Source of the DNA: Leclercia adecarboxylata
GTDB taxonomy: Bacteria > Pseudomonadota > Gammaproteobacteria > Enterobacterales > Enterobacteriaceae
DNA: 64,000 bases
Reading direction: 5' to 3'
Assembly: GCA_901472455.1 (NCBI GenBank)
Contig: LR590464.1
Coordinates: 2,108,001 to 2,172,000 of the forward strand
Every line of letters starts with the position of its first letter. Within the stretch, counting starts at the first letter, position 1. Positions 39,917-48,762 of this stretch are shown piece after piece. The notes under the pieces were generated by a model. It searched no databases. It was given only the letters and a program-made list of their open reading frames with translations, and was not told where the DNA came from. The position numbers were made by a program, and so were the translations under genes.

Positions 39917-41492
39917 TTAAAAACGTATCTGGGGCGGCCAGACACGTTTTGGCAGCCAGACGGTGAGTAATAGCAACAGGACGGCAAAGCCAGCCATGAG
40001 CAGATAGCTGTCGCCCAGACTCAGAACAATTGCCTGATGTTTTAATAAGGTGATAAATCCAGCGATGTTCTCGGTGTTGCTGATGCTGCCGTCGTGTAAT
40101 AAAGGGAAGTTGCTGCTGGCCTGCTCACTTACCGGTGTCGATATCAACCATGGGCGGTTGGCTACGTTATTGACCAGAACATTAGAATGAAATTGTTCTC
40201 TGTGATTTATAAACCATTCAACTAAAACGCCAGCAGCGATGCTTGAAAAACCCCGTACGGTATTGAACATAGCAGAGGCATAATGTCCTTCCGGGGGCGC
40301 CACAACGCTGGTTGCGCTCATAAGTAAAGGTAAAATAATTGACGGTAATCCAATCGCCTGCAGAGCCTGCATGGCCCAGAAATTCTGGCGTGCCCAGTCG
40401 CTGGTTATCTGCATACCCATCAGGCTGGCGAAAATCATCAGGGCAATCCCGAAAGCTATCAGCCAGCGACAATCAACCCAGCGCAGACTAAGCAGTGCGG
40501 CAACAAGCGGGGTGATAATTAACTGCGGGAGCCCAATGGTCAAAGCTAGCGGCGCAAATTGCGCTGTTCTAAAACCCTCAACTTTGCCAAAGAAATTGGA
40601 CGGCAAAGCCGAGCCAGCCAGCGCCAGTACCAACACCACAGCGAGCGCCATCAGGCCATATGAAAAGTTACTTCTCTCCAGCATCTGTAATTTGAACAAA
40701 GGAAGGGGATGAAACCATTCATTAATCAGAAAAACTGTCAGGCAGACGATGGCACTGGATAACAGACCATTAAATAATGGCGATTCAAACCAGTCCATAC
40801 GTCCACCCTGAGTGATGGCGATTATTAAAAACGCCATACCAGAACAGCCGGTGAGCATGCCGAACAGGTCGATCTGCTTAAATCGGTCGAGATGAATCGG
40901 GTCCTGCGGCAAAACCCCAGCCAATAAATAGCATCGAAATCAAAATGGCGGGGACCACTTGCCAGAACATGAACATCCAGCTCACATCATCCGTCCAGAA
41001 TGCCGCCAGTGTAGGCGCCACATTTGGACCAAAAGTCGCAGTCAGAGCATAAGCTCCAAGACCATAAAGTTTTATCGATGGTGGCAGAAAACGTAGCGCC
41101 ACAGTCATGAGTAAAGGCGGAAGTGCGCCGCTAAACAGACCCTGTATCGTTCGCAAGAGAAGAAACAACTGCGCATTCGGTACTAAGGGTAAAAGTATGC
41201 CGCAAACCATAAAACCGCCAGCGCAACCAAGAGCGAATTTACGCAGCGAAAAAGTCACAGCAAACCATGGTGCGATCATCATCGCCACTACTTCCGCGGC
41301 CTGGTAGGCAGATGTGAACCAACTGGCTTGATCATACGTCACGCCAATTCCGGCACGCACATCTGCAAGCGCTATATCTATAACCCGACCATTAAGCCCA
41401 GAGGTCAAGGCTGCAATCAGTACCCCCACAAACCCCAATGCAAGGCGCCAGGTAAAAGGGGGCGAGGGTGGGGTAGAACGCTGTGCATTCAT
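39917..41492 (-). CDS. DHA2-type MFS efflux transporter (EmrB-like), frameshifted
   Basis: Inner-membrane drug:proton antiporter, about 525 residues and 14 helices. VIDIALADVRAGIGVTYDQASWFTSAYQAAEVVAMM corresponds to the TxVxVALPxIxxxLG..xxxxWVxTSY signature (motif D1/A), FLLLRTIQGLFSGALPPLL to motif B/C, and it ends LPKRVWPPQIRF. One frame error near 40920. With the HlyD-type adaptor it forms an EmrAB-like pump; a TolC partner is not in the window. Divergent from an IclR regulator. Confidence 0.9.
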
Positions 41493-41522
41493 ACAAAATT
41501 CTCATGCATTTAATCAATACAG

Positions 41523-41580
41523 TGTACCGTATTGTGGTACAATTTGGCATCTTACATTGCGACAGCGTCCATTGCAATGT
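41523..41580. promoter_or_regulatory. Two inverted repeats in the pump/IclR divergent promoter region
   Basis: TGTACC-N7-GGTACA (41523-41541) and ACATTGC-N13-GCAATGT (41554-41580). Both are perfect in their arms and placed between the two starts, where the IclR-type regulator would be expected to bind. Confidence 0.65.
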
Positions 41581-41641
41581 GATAATTAAGACAAGAACTG
41601 AGATAACAAGCTGTCCGTCACCGGACGATAAGGAGCTCTAT

Positions 41642-42427
41642 ATGGCCGTTAATGCTTCAAGCTTTGAGGATGAAAAACCCGGCGGGATTCAGGTTATCGC
41701 CCGTGCAGCTGCAATTTTGAATGTGCTGGGTAAACACCCTGGCGGCATGAGTCTGGGGGAAATTGCGCAGGAGGTTGCTCTCCCTCGTTCAACGGTGCAG
41801 CGTATTGTCGCGGCTTTAGATAGCGCTCAACTTGTGCGTAGCAGCGGGGCCGGTGGCCTGCGTCTGGGACCTGCACTACTCAAACTTATTTCCAGTGTGC
41901 ACAGTGATGTAGTGGATCTTGTACGTCCCTTCCTGGAGCAACTTTCGGCCAATGTTAATGAAACAGTGACCCTTGCACGTGCCAGTGGTACCCAACTGGC
42001 CATCATCCACTACGTCGTCGCATCACGTGAATTACGTGTTGTACCTCGTATTGGACTTAATTTGCCGCTCTACAGCACTTCCGGCGGCCGTGTGTTACTG
42101 GCTATGGAAAGTGATGAAGATGTCCGCATACTGGTAGGCGACGCCTATGAAGATCTCACCGGAATGACAGTTAAAACTTTTCCACAGCTTCAGGAGCTGA
42201 TCGCCGATGTTCGTGCCAATGGGCTAGCTATAGATCTGGGTGAAACTCTTGAAGGCGTCTGCACGATAGCTGTAGCGCTGGACACACTTTTGGGTCGCTT
42301 TTCTATCTCATTATTAGTTCCGGCGGCACGTTTCCATAAACATGAAGCCTTTTATCGGAAAGAACTCATGCAATGCAAGGAGGGGATAGTTAATGAAATT
42401 GGAAGAATAACCACGGTGGAAGAATAA
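41642..42427 (+). CDS. IclR family transcriptional regulator
   Basis: Intact, 261 residues from MAVNASSFEDEKPGG behind AAGGAGCTC. N-terminal winged helix (IQVIARAAAILNVLGKHPGGMSLGEIAQEVALPRSTVQRIVAAL, in parts) and C-terminal effector domain (LPLYSTSGGRVLLAMESDEDV, GETLEGVCTIAVAL). Divergent from the EmrAB-like operon; probably represses it. Confidence 0.92.
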   Translation: MAVNASSFEDEKPGGIQVIARAAAILNVLGKHPGGMSLGEIAQEVALPRSTVQRIVAALDSAQLVRSSGAGGLRLGPALLKLISSVHSDVVDLVRPFLEQLSANVNETVTLARASGTQLAIIHYVVASRELRVVPRIGLNLPLYSTSGGRVLLAMESDEDVRILVGDAYEDLTGMTVKTFPQLQELIADVRANGLAIDLGETLEGVCTIAVALDTLLGRFSISLLVPAARFHKHEAFYRKELMQCKEGIVNEIGRITTVEE

Positions 42428-42577
42428 CTAAGAACAGGAATAAGTATTCTTAACGGAATCAGGTAGGACGCTGGTATGGCCTACCCCATTCTTCGTGATT
42501 ATGTGTTACATAGTTCTGCCTTAATGAATAAGCGGGGCCGATCTTATTCGACGCCTGTAATACGCGCGCTAAATGCC

Positions 42578-42843
42578 TCAGTGACCCTGAACGGTCAATC
42601 CGACGAGTCGGATAACAACAGGCCGGACAACAAGTATGCAAAAGAAAGCCGCTGGCATAGCAACCTGGTAAGCATTCATCACATTTGCCATGTAATGGGG
42701 CCCCATTCCGAATTCAGCAAAAGTGATAACCAGACTCATCAGGAACGCCATGATTGTCGCCATATAAAGAGCAAATATATAGGGTGCCGGAGCGCACAGG
42801 AAGGCGGGTTCGCAGGTTTTTTTTTTGCAGTAGCATCAGTCAT
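42578..42843 (-). CDS. DUF2798-like small membrane protein, frameshifted
   Basis: About 88 residues. From ATG at 42843 the reading MTDATAKKK enters a run of ten T (plus strand, about 42817-42826) where a length error shifts the frame; it continues YIFALYMATIMAFLMSLVITFAEFG, YMANVMNAYQVAMPAAFFCILVVRPVVIRL, two membrane helices typical of DUF2798. Divergent from the LysR gene at 42972, which may regulate it. Confidence 0.7.
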
Positions 42844-42971
42844 CGGGATATCCTGTTAAACAAAGGTTAACGAAACTGCGGCTAACTTAACAAGCTTATG
42901 AAGCCTGTTGTAGAGCACTTATGCTTTAATCATTGTTAAACAAAAGTGACGAATTCGGTATTAAGGATGCT

Positions 42972-43871
42972 ATGGACGTTTTAGGCCTCATCAGTACGTT
43001 TATCCGCGTGGTGGAGAATGGCAGTATTGCAGCGGCGGCACGCGCTAAAGGGATGAGTCCGGCAGCCGTTAGCCAGAGCCTTTCTCGTCTTGAAGGGCAT
43101 CTGGGCGTACGACTGCTGTCGCGCACCACCCGCAGCATGACGTTAACTGAAAATGGTAAACGGTATTTCGAGAAAGTTCGTCACATTCCCGATGATGTCG
43201 AACTCGCCTCGCAGGCTGCCGCACACGTAACCAAACCGAAGGGGCCACTTTGTATCGCGACGACGGCCGCGTTTGGCCGATACGTTCTGGCTCCACTTAT
43301 GCCAGCCTTCAAAGCGTCTTTTCCCGATATAGATATTGAACTGATCAGTACCGATCGCAACGTCAGTCATCACCTTGAAGGCGTCGATGTCAGTATCCGC
43401 ATCGAGGCACAACTGAATGATCAACTGATCGCCAGAAAAATTGCATCGTTACCCTTTATATTCTGCGCGGCGCCCGCTTACCTTGACCGTGCAGGCACGC
43501 CTCAGACACCTGAAGACCTCAGCCAGCACGACTGCGTGGTTTTCCGCTATCCAACCGACAGACGATTTCTGCCATGGTCTTTTATGGTCAACGGACAGCT
43601 CGTCAATGCGAAGCTCAACCCCAGCTTTATCAGCGATGATATTGATATCATCGCCAAAATAGCCGTGAACGGGGGCGGCATTGCCCGTCTGGCAAGTTTT
43701 GTCGCACAGCCATTGATAGACGCCGGTCAGCTAAGGCCTGTGTACTGGTCAGGTCACAGTGAGAGCACCATTGAATCCCTGCCGATGGATATTTTTGCGT
43801 GTGTTACTGAACGTTCAGCACTTAATTCAAAGGTCAGGGCATTTATTGAATTTTTAGAAGAGGCGATGTAA
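42972..43871 (+). CDS. LysR family transcriptional regulator
   Basis: Intact, 299 residues from MDVLGLISTFIRVVENGSIA. HTH: AAAARAKGMSPAAVSQSLSRLEGHLGVRLLSRTTRSM in parts; the effector domain contains GRYVLAPLMPAFKASFPDIDIEL and the GVDVSIRIEAQLNDQLIARKI pattern of the AaeR/DsdC-like CrgA subgroup. Neighbour on the other strand is the DUF2798 gene. Confidence 0.9.
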   Translation: MDVLGLISTFIRVVENGSIAAAARAKGMSPAAVSQSLSRLEGHLGVRLLSRTTRSMTLTENGKRYFEKVRHIPDDVELASQAAAHVTKPKGPLCIATTAAFGRYVLAPLMPAFKASFPDIDIELISTDRNVSHHLEGVDVSIRIEAQLNDQLIARKIASLPFIFCAAPAYLDRAGTPQTPEDLSQHDCVVFRYPTDRRFLPWSFMVNGQLVNAKLNPSFISDDIDIIAKIAVNGGGIARLASFVAQPLIDAGQLRPVYWSGHSESTIESLPMDIFACVTERSALNSKVRAFIEFLEEAM

Positions 43872-44429
43872 GGCATAAACCTCTTTGACGAAAAATTGAC
43901 CGCATTTTGCGGGGTATCACCCGCAGAGATAACCCACCGCAATCTGGCAGCTTATCGGGTCTGGACAGATCAAAACTTCCTGACAGAAATGCAGCTTTAT
44001 TGCGGGGGCTTTTATTCCATCTTATGAAAAAGCTTCCGAATTGTGCCCAGAACGATGCAGATCCCTACGGACGCTACGGGGACAGGCATCGCTATAAAAC
44101 AGGAGAAACGACGGCTTGCCCAAGGAAAGCCAGTGGGTGTTTATTACGCTTTAGCCAGACCATTGCCTGAAGCATCAATGTTCGCTTCCGGCACAACGCG
44201 GCCCCTTACTTTCGCGCATCAAGCTCATCCTGAGACATTTTAAAAACAACGCGCTGTCACCCATTCCTCCAGCACCACCACAGTGCACTCTCCCCGCGCA
44301 GGTTCCCCAAAACAGTGAAACGCGTTGCGCACAATTCACCAACAAACTGATAATAAAAGGAAAAAATTCCTGGCATACCCTTTGCAATAACGACAAGCGA
44401 AGGGCAGTGCATCACACAATATAAAAAAT
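43872..44429. other. Intergenic region without a supported gene
   Basis: About 560 bases. A degenerate copy of the dispersed palindrome lies at 44179-44203 (TTCGCTTCCGGCACAACGCG). Short ORFs are not convincing. The riboswitch transcript must start near the right end; an AT-rich stretch near 44360-44400 (AAAATTCCTGGCATACCCTT with CTTTGCAATAAC) is the likely promoter zone. Confidence 0.4.
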
Positions 44430-44525
44430 AGCTGGCTAGGGTTCCGGTTCACGTTGGTGAATGGCTGGTCCAAGAGCTGGCGACCTCTGAGAGGTTACAC
44501 GGCGGACAAAAGCCCGGGAGACAGC
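44430..44525 (+). ncRNA. Guanidine-I (ykkC) riboswitch
   Basis: The conserved ykkC blocks appear in order: GCTGGCTAGGGTTCCG, then TGGTCCAAGAGCTGGCGACC, CACGGCGGACAAAAGCCCGG and GAGA. The last block usually reads GGCGGGA(C/T)AAAAGCCCGGGAGA, so one G appears to be missing here, in line with the many indels of this assembly. A terminator-like CACCAGAAGGTG stem follows. It controls the transporter and guanidine-degradation genes from 44581 onward; binding of guanidinium is known for this class. Confidence 0.93.
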
Positions 44526-44580
44526 AGCACCAGAAGGTGTCGCGCTGCCCCCTTATTTTGTGCCACTCAGAGGTCAAGCA

Positions 44581-45641
44581 TGAAGAAAACGCCATTACTC
44601 CGCTCTCTTGTACTGTCGCTGGCGATGCTGGTCAGTCTCCCCACCTTTGCTGCCGTCAAAAAAGAGTTCAACGTCTGCTGGACCATCTACGCAGGCTGGA
44701 TGCCCTGGGGCACCATCAGCACCAACAAGATCATTGATAAATGGGCCGACAAGTACGGCATCAAAATCAATGTGGTACAGCTCAACGATTACATCGAATC
44801 CATCAACCAGTACACCGCGGGCCAGTTTGATGGCTGCACCATGACCAACATGGATGCGCTGACCATTCCGGCGGCGGGGTGGGGTGGACACCACGGCGCT
44901 GATCCTCGGCAGCTACTCAGAAGGCAACGGACGGCGTCGTGATGAAAGGCGAGGGCAAAACCCTCACAGACCTGAAAGGGATGAAAATTTACCTGCCGGA
45001 GCTGTCCGTCTCGCACTATCTGCTGGTGCGCGGGCTGGAAAAAGCCGGGCTGGCGGAGAAAGACGTCACCGTGGTGAATACCTCGGATGCGGGATATCGT
45101 CTCGGCCTTCGCCACCCAAAATGTGCAGGCCGTCGTGGCCTGGAACCCCAGCTATCGGTGATCAAAGGCACGCCGAAAACCACCGAGGTGTTCAGCTCCT
45201 CGCAGGTGCCGGGCGAGCTGATCGACATGATGGTGGTTAACAGCGAAACCCTGAAGGACAACCCGGCGCTCGGCAAAGCCCTGACCGGCGCATGGTACGA
45301 GATGATGGGGCTGATGAAAGCCCAGGACGCTAACGCCCTGAATGCCATGGCGGCGGCGTCCGGCACCGATCTCACTGGCTATCAGGCGCAGCTGAAAACC
45401 ACCCACCTGTTCTACACCCCGCAGGACAACATTGCCTTTGTCACCTCTGCGGATCTGGCGAAAACCATGCAGCGTGTAGCGGCCTTCTCTTTCGATAAAG
45501 GGCTGCTGGGTGAGGGCGCGCAGGAGTGCCGATTTTATCGGTATGAGCTTCCCTGGCAATGTCACTCAGGGCGATGCTAACAACGTCAAACTGCGTTTTG
45601 ACGACAGCTTCGTGAAAATGGCCGCCGCGGGCCAGCTGTGA
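44581..45641 (+). CDS. ABC transporter substrate-binding protein, probably for guanidine, frameshifted
   Basis: Periplasmic protein, about 353 residues, of the NMT1/SsuA (nitrate-taurine) type. Signal peptide MKKTPLLRSLVLSLAMLVSLPTFA; then KKEFNVCWTIYAGWMPWGTI, QFDGCTMTNMDALTIPAAG, LGSYSEGND and LPELSVSHYLLVRGLEKAG. Frame errors near 44880, 44935, 45095 and 45525. It ends KMAAAGQL. First gene behind the ykkC riboswitch; the ligand guanidine (or a derivative) is inferred from that. Confidence 0.88.
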
Positions 45642-45658
45642 TGACTGACGGAGTCTCC

Positions 45659-46474
45659 ATGCGACACATTAATCGCATCCTGGTCCGGGCATGCGGCTGA
45701 TGCTGGTGATACTGCCCTTTGTCCTGCTGCTGGCCGCCTACTTTTTTGGTTCGGCGGTACGCCTCGAGGCTAACCCCCAGGACAAGCTGCTGCCCGGCCT
45801 GCAACAGATGCTGGATGCGATCTCGCGGATGGCCTTTACCCCGGATAAACGCAGCGGGGAGTATCTGTTCTGGGTCGATACGCTGGTAAGCCTGGCCCGT
45901 CTGCTGGTGGGGCTGGGGATCGCGTCGCTCATTGGCCTGTGCATTGGCGTCACCGCCGGGGTGTTCCCCCTGTGGCGCGCGTCGCTCTCGCCGCTGATGA
46001 CGGTGCTGTCGATGGTTCCGCCGCTGGCGATTTTACCGGTGCTGTTTATCGTCTTCGGGCTGGGATGAGCTGTCCAAAATTATGCTGATTGTGATTGGCA
46101 TCACCCGATGCTGGCCCGGGATCTGGAGCATCGCGCCTGCGAAATCCCGCCGGAGATCCTGATCAAAGCCCAGACCCTGGGCGCCAACAGCTGGACGCTG
46201 GTGCTGCGGGTGGTACTGCCGCAGCTGCTGTCGCGTCTGCTGACTTCGCTGCGTCTGCTGCTTGGTTTCGGCCTGGTTATTCCTCATCTCGGCGGAGGCC
46301 ATCTCTTCCACCGCCGGGCTGGGCTACCGCATCTTCCTCGTCCGCCGCTATATGGCGATGGACGTCATCATCCCCTATGTCCTGTGGATCACGCTGCTGG
46401 CGTGGCTGATGGATCTGGCCTTGCGCCAGCTGCACAAATCCTGCTTCCCGTGGGCAGAAGGAGGCAAAGCATGA
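45659..46474 (+). CDS. ABC transporter permease, frameshifted
   Basis: Inner-membrane permease, about 270 residues. MRHINRILVRA, then after one error near 45690 a hydrophobic N-terminus, LVSLARLLVGLGIASLIGLCIG, SPLMTVLSMVPPLAILPVLFIVFGLG and the EAA-like loop IPPEILIKAQTLGANSWTLVLR. Further errors near 46065, 46105 and 46275. The stop overlaps the start of the ATPase gene. Confidence 0.87.
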
Positions 46475-47247
46475 GTTTTATCACCATCAACAATATCTGG
46501 CAGGAGTACGGCGACCATGTGGTGCTGGAGCGCCTGAATCTGCAGATCAACGAGGGGGAGTTCTGCTCAATGGTCGGGGCATCGGGCTGCGGGAAATCGA
46601 CCTTTCTGCGCCTGCTGCTCGGCCAGGAAAAGCCGAGCAAGGGCACAATCACCCTGGACGGCAAACCGCTGACCGCCGAGCCGGACAGCCGCCGGGGTGT
46701 AGTGTTCCAGCGCTATTCCGTCTTTCCGCACCTCAGCGTGCTGGATAACGTTGCCATTGGCATCGAACTGCCGCAATCCCCGCTGTTCGGACGGCTGTTT
46801 GGCGCGAAAAAACGCGCCGCACGTGAACGGGCGGCTGAAATGCTGGAGAAGGTGGGTCTCGGCCACGCCCTGCAAAAATATCCCGCCCAACTTTCCGGCG
46901 GGATGCAGCAACGTTTAGCCATCGCCCAGGCCTTCATCATGCAGCCGCGCGTCCTGCTGCTGGATGAGCCATTTGGGGCACTGGATCCCGGCATCCGCAA
47001 AGACATGCATGCGCTGCTGCTGCAGCTGTGGGGCGAAACCCGCATGACGGTCTTTATGGTCACCCACGATCTCTCCGAAGGCTTCAACCTCGGCACCCGT
47101 TTGCTGGTGTTCGATAAGGTGCGCCTCGATCCGCAGGCCCCGAATGCCTACGGCGCGCGCATCACCTACGACATTCCGCTCAATGAGACACGGCTTTCCA
47201 GCCTGAGCGGAACGGCTCCCGACAACGTGTATGCATTAAGAGGATAA
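46471..47247 (+). CDS. ABC transporter ATP-binding protein
   Basis: Intact, 258 residues. Walker A GASGCGKSTFL, Q-loop VVFQRYSVFPH, signature LSGGMQQRLA, Walker B VLLLDEPFGALD, H-loop VTHDLSEG. NrtD/SsuB-like branch. The ATG overlaps the permease stop; the next gene starts 3 bases after its stop, so all are co-translated. Confidence 0.93.
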   Translation: MSFITINNIWQEYGDHVVLERLNLQINEGEFCSMVGASGCGKSTFLRLLLGQEKPSKGTITLDGKPLTAEPDSRRGVVFQRYSVFPHLSVLDNVAIGIELPQSPLFGRLFGAKKRAARERAAEMLEKVGLGHALQKYPAQLSGGMQQRLAIAQAFIMQPRVLLLDEPFGALDPGIRKDMHALLLQLWGETRMTVFMVTHDLSEGFNLGTRLLVFDKVRLDPQAPNAYGARITYDIPLNETRLSSLSGTAPDNVYALRG

Positions 47248-47250
47248 CCC

Positions 47251-47964
47251 ATGAACACGACAACATTACGCGAAGAGACCCTGCCGGGCGGCGGCCACCT
47301 CTCCTTTGTGCTTAAGCGCGGGCAAATCCTGCGGATGACCGACATCGACGGCGGGGCGAACGTCAGCCTGATGATGCTTAACCCGCACGAGAAGAGCGAA
47401 CGCCTGAACCTGCCGGACACCCTGAAAGGCCAGCACACTGCGCGCCTGACCGCCGGGCACTGTTTTTACTCGGATATGGGCCGCGTGCTGGCGGGCATTA
47501 TCGCCGACACCTCTGGCTGGCACGATCCCTTTGGCGGCGTGCTTAACGCCGCTGAAGTCACGGAAAAATATGGTCAGGGACGTTATCAGGAGCTGCGCAA
47601 CGGCTTCTACCGGAACGGCACCGACAATTTGTTGGTAGAGATGGGTAAGTGGGATCTCAACCTCGAAGATCTGCTGATGGTGGTGAACTTCTTCAGCAAA
47701 GTCACCGTAGATGATCAAGGGCAGTTCAGCTTCCATCGCGACCATTCCCGGCCGGGAAGCTACGTGGAGCTGTTTGCCCCGATGGACACCCTGATCGTGA
47801 TGACCGCCTTGCAGCATCCGATGGACCCCTCCACCGAGTATGCCCCGCGCCCGGTACAGCTGAGCTGGCGGCAGGCCGGGGACGAAGAGGCTGCCATTAA
47901 CGCACTCCTCACGCGCCCGGAAAACAGCCGCGCCATCACCAACACGCAACTTTTCGCCCTGTAA
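47251..47964 (+). CDS. DUF1989 protein, probable carboxyguanidine deiminase subunit
   Basis: Intact, 237 residues (urea-carboxylase-associated protein 1). ILRMTDIDGGANVSLMMLN, AGHCFYSDMGRVLAGIIADTSGWHD and the acidic/His residues of the DUF1989 fold are visible. In Pseudomonas the two DUF1989 proteins next to guanidine carboxylase form the deiminase CgdAB that turns carboxyguanidine into allophanate; the same neighbourhood plus the guanidine riboswitch support that role here. Which subunit is A or B I leave open. Confidence 0.85.
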   Translation: MNTTTLREETLPGGGHLSFVLKRGQILRMTDIDGGANVSLMMLNPHEKSERLNLPDTLKGQHTARLTAGHCFYSDMGRVLAGIIADTSGWHDPFGGVLNAAEVTEKYGQGRYQELRNGFYRNGTDNLLVEMGKWDLNLEDLLMVVNFFSKVTVDDQGQFSFHRDHSRPGSYVELFAPMDTLIVMTALQHPMDPSTEYAPRPVQLSWRQAGDEEAAINALLTRPENSRAITNTQLFAL

Positions 47965-47975
47965 GGAGCCGCACT

Positions 47976-48610
47976 ATGACCATTGTCAGCGATAAACAGC
48001 CCCAGGATGCGATCTTCCGCCATGTGATCCCGGCGGGCGAGCCTTACCTGTTCGAAGTGAAAAAAGGCCAGACCCTGCGCCTGCTCGATCTGGAGGGCAA
48101 CCAGGCGGTGGATACCCTGTTTTATAACGCCGATAAACCCGCGCGAACGCTACGATGCACAGCGCACGCTGCGCCGCCAGAATAATGCCTATCTCACCAG
48201 CGGGAGCGTGCTCTACTCCAACCTCGGCAATCCGCTGCTGACCCTGGTGGCCGACACCTGTGGACGTCACGATACCCTCGGCGGAGCCTGCGCTCAGGAG
48301 AGCAATACCGTCCGCTATGCCCTCGACAAACGTCATATGCACAGCTGCCGGGACAACTTCCTTTGCGCCTGTCTGCACGATGGTCGCCTGCACAAGCGCG
48401 ATATCGGCGCCAACATCAACTTCTTTATGAATGTGCCGGTGGACCCCGCAGGGCGGGCTGACCTTTGCCGACGGCATCTCCGCGCCGGGGAAATATGTCG
48501 AGCTGCGCGCAGAGTGCAACGTCATCGTGCTGATCTCCAACTGCCCGCAGCTGAACAACCCCTGCAACGGCTGGAACCCGACGCCTGCGGAGGTACTGGT
48601 ATGGAACTGA
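47976..48610 (+). CDS. DUF1989 protein, probable carboxyguanidine deiminase subunit, frameshifted
   Basis: About 211 residues (urea-carboxylase-associated protein 2). [62 protein letters not shown] with conserved Cys and His, [25 protein letters not shown], and [16 protein letters not shown] at the end. Frame errors near 48140 and 48450. It lies 11 bases after its partner gene. Confidence 0.85.
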
Positions 48611-48762
48611 CGCCCACCCGCTGGCAGCGCCTGCGTCAGGCGTTGTATCGCCTGTTTTGAAGTCCGCGCCGGACGCATCCTGCCTTAAACGTTTTTCCCC
48701 GTGGACGACCATGCGGTGAGCCAATTTTCGGCGGGACGACCCGCCACGATTGAGTCTGAACT

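Noticed and set aside
47266..47949. 227-codon minus-strand ORF opposite the DUF1989 gene
   Set aside because: Shadow of the intact plus-strand gene; no family, no context.
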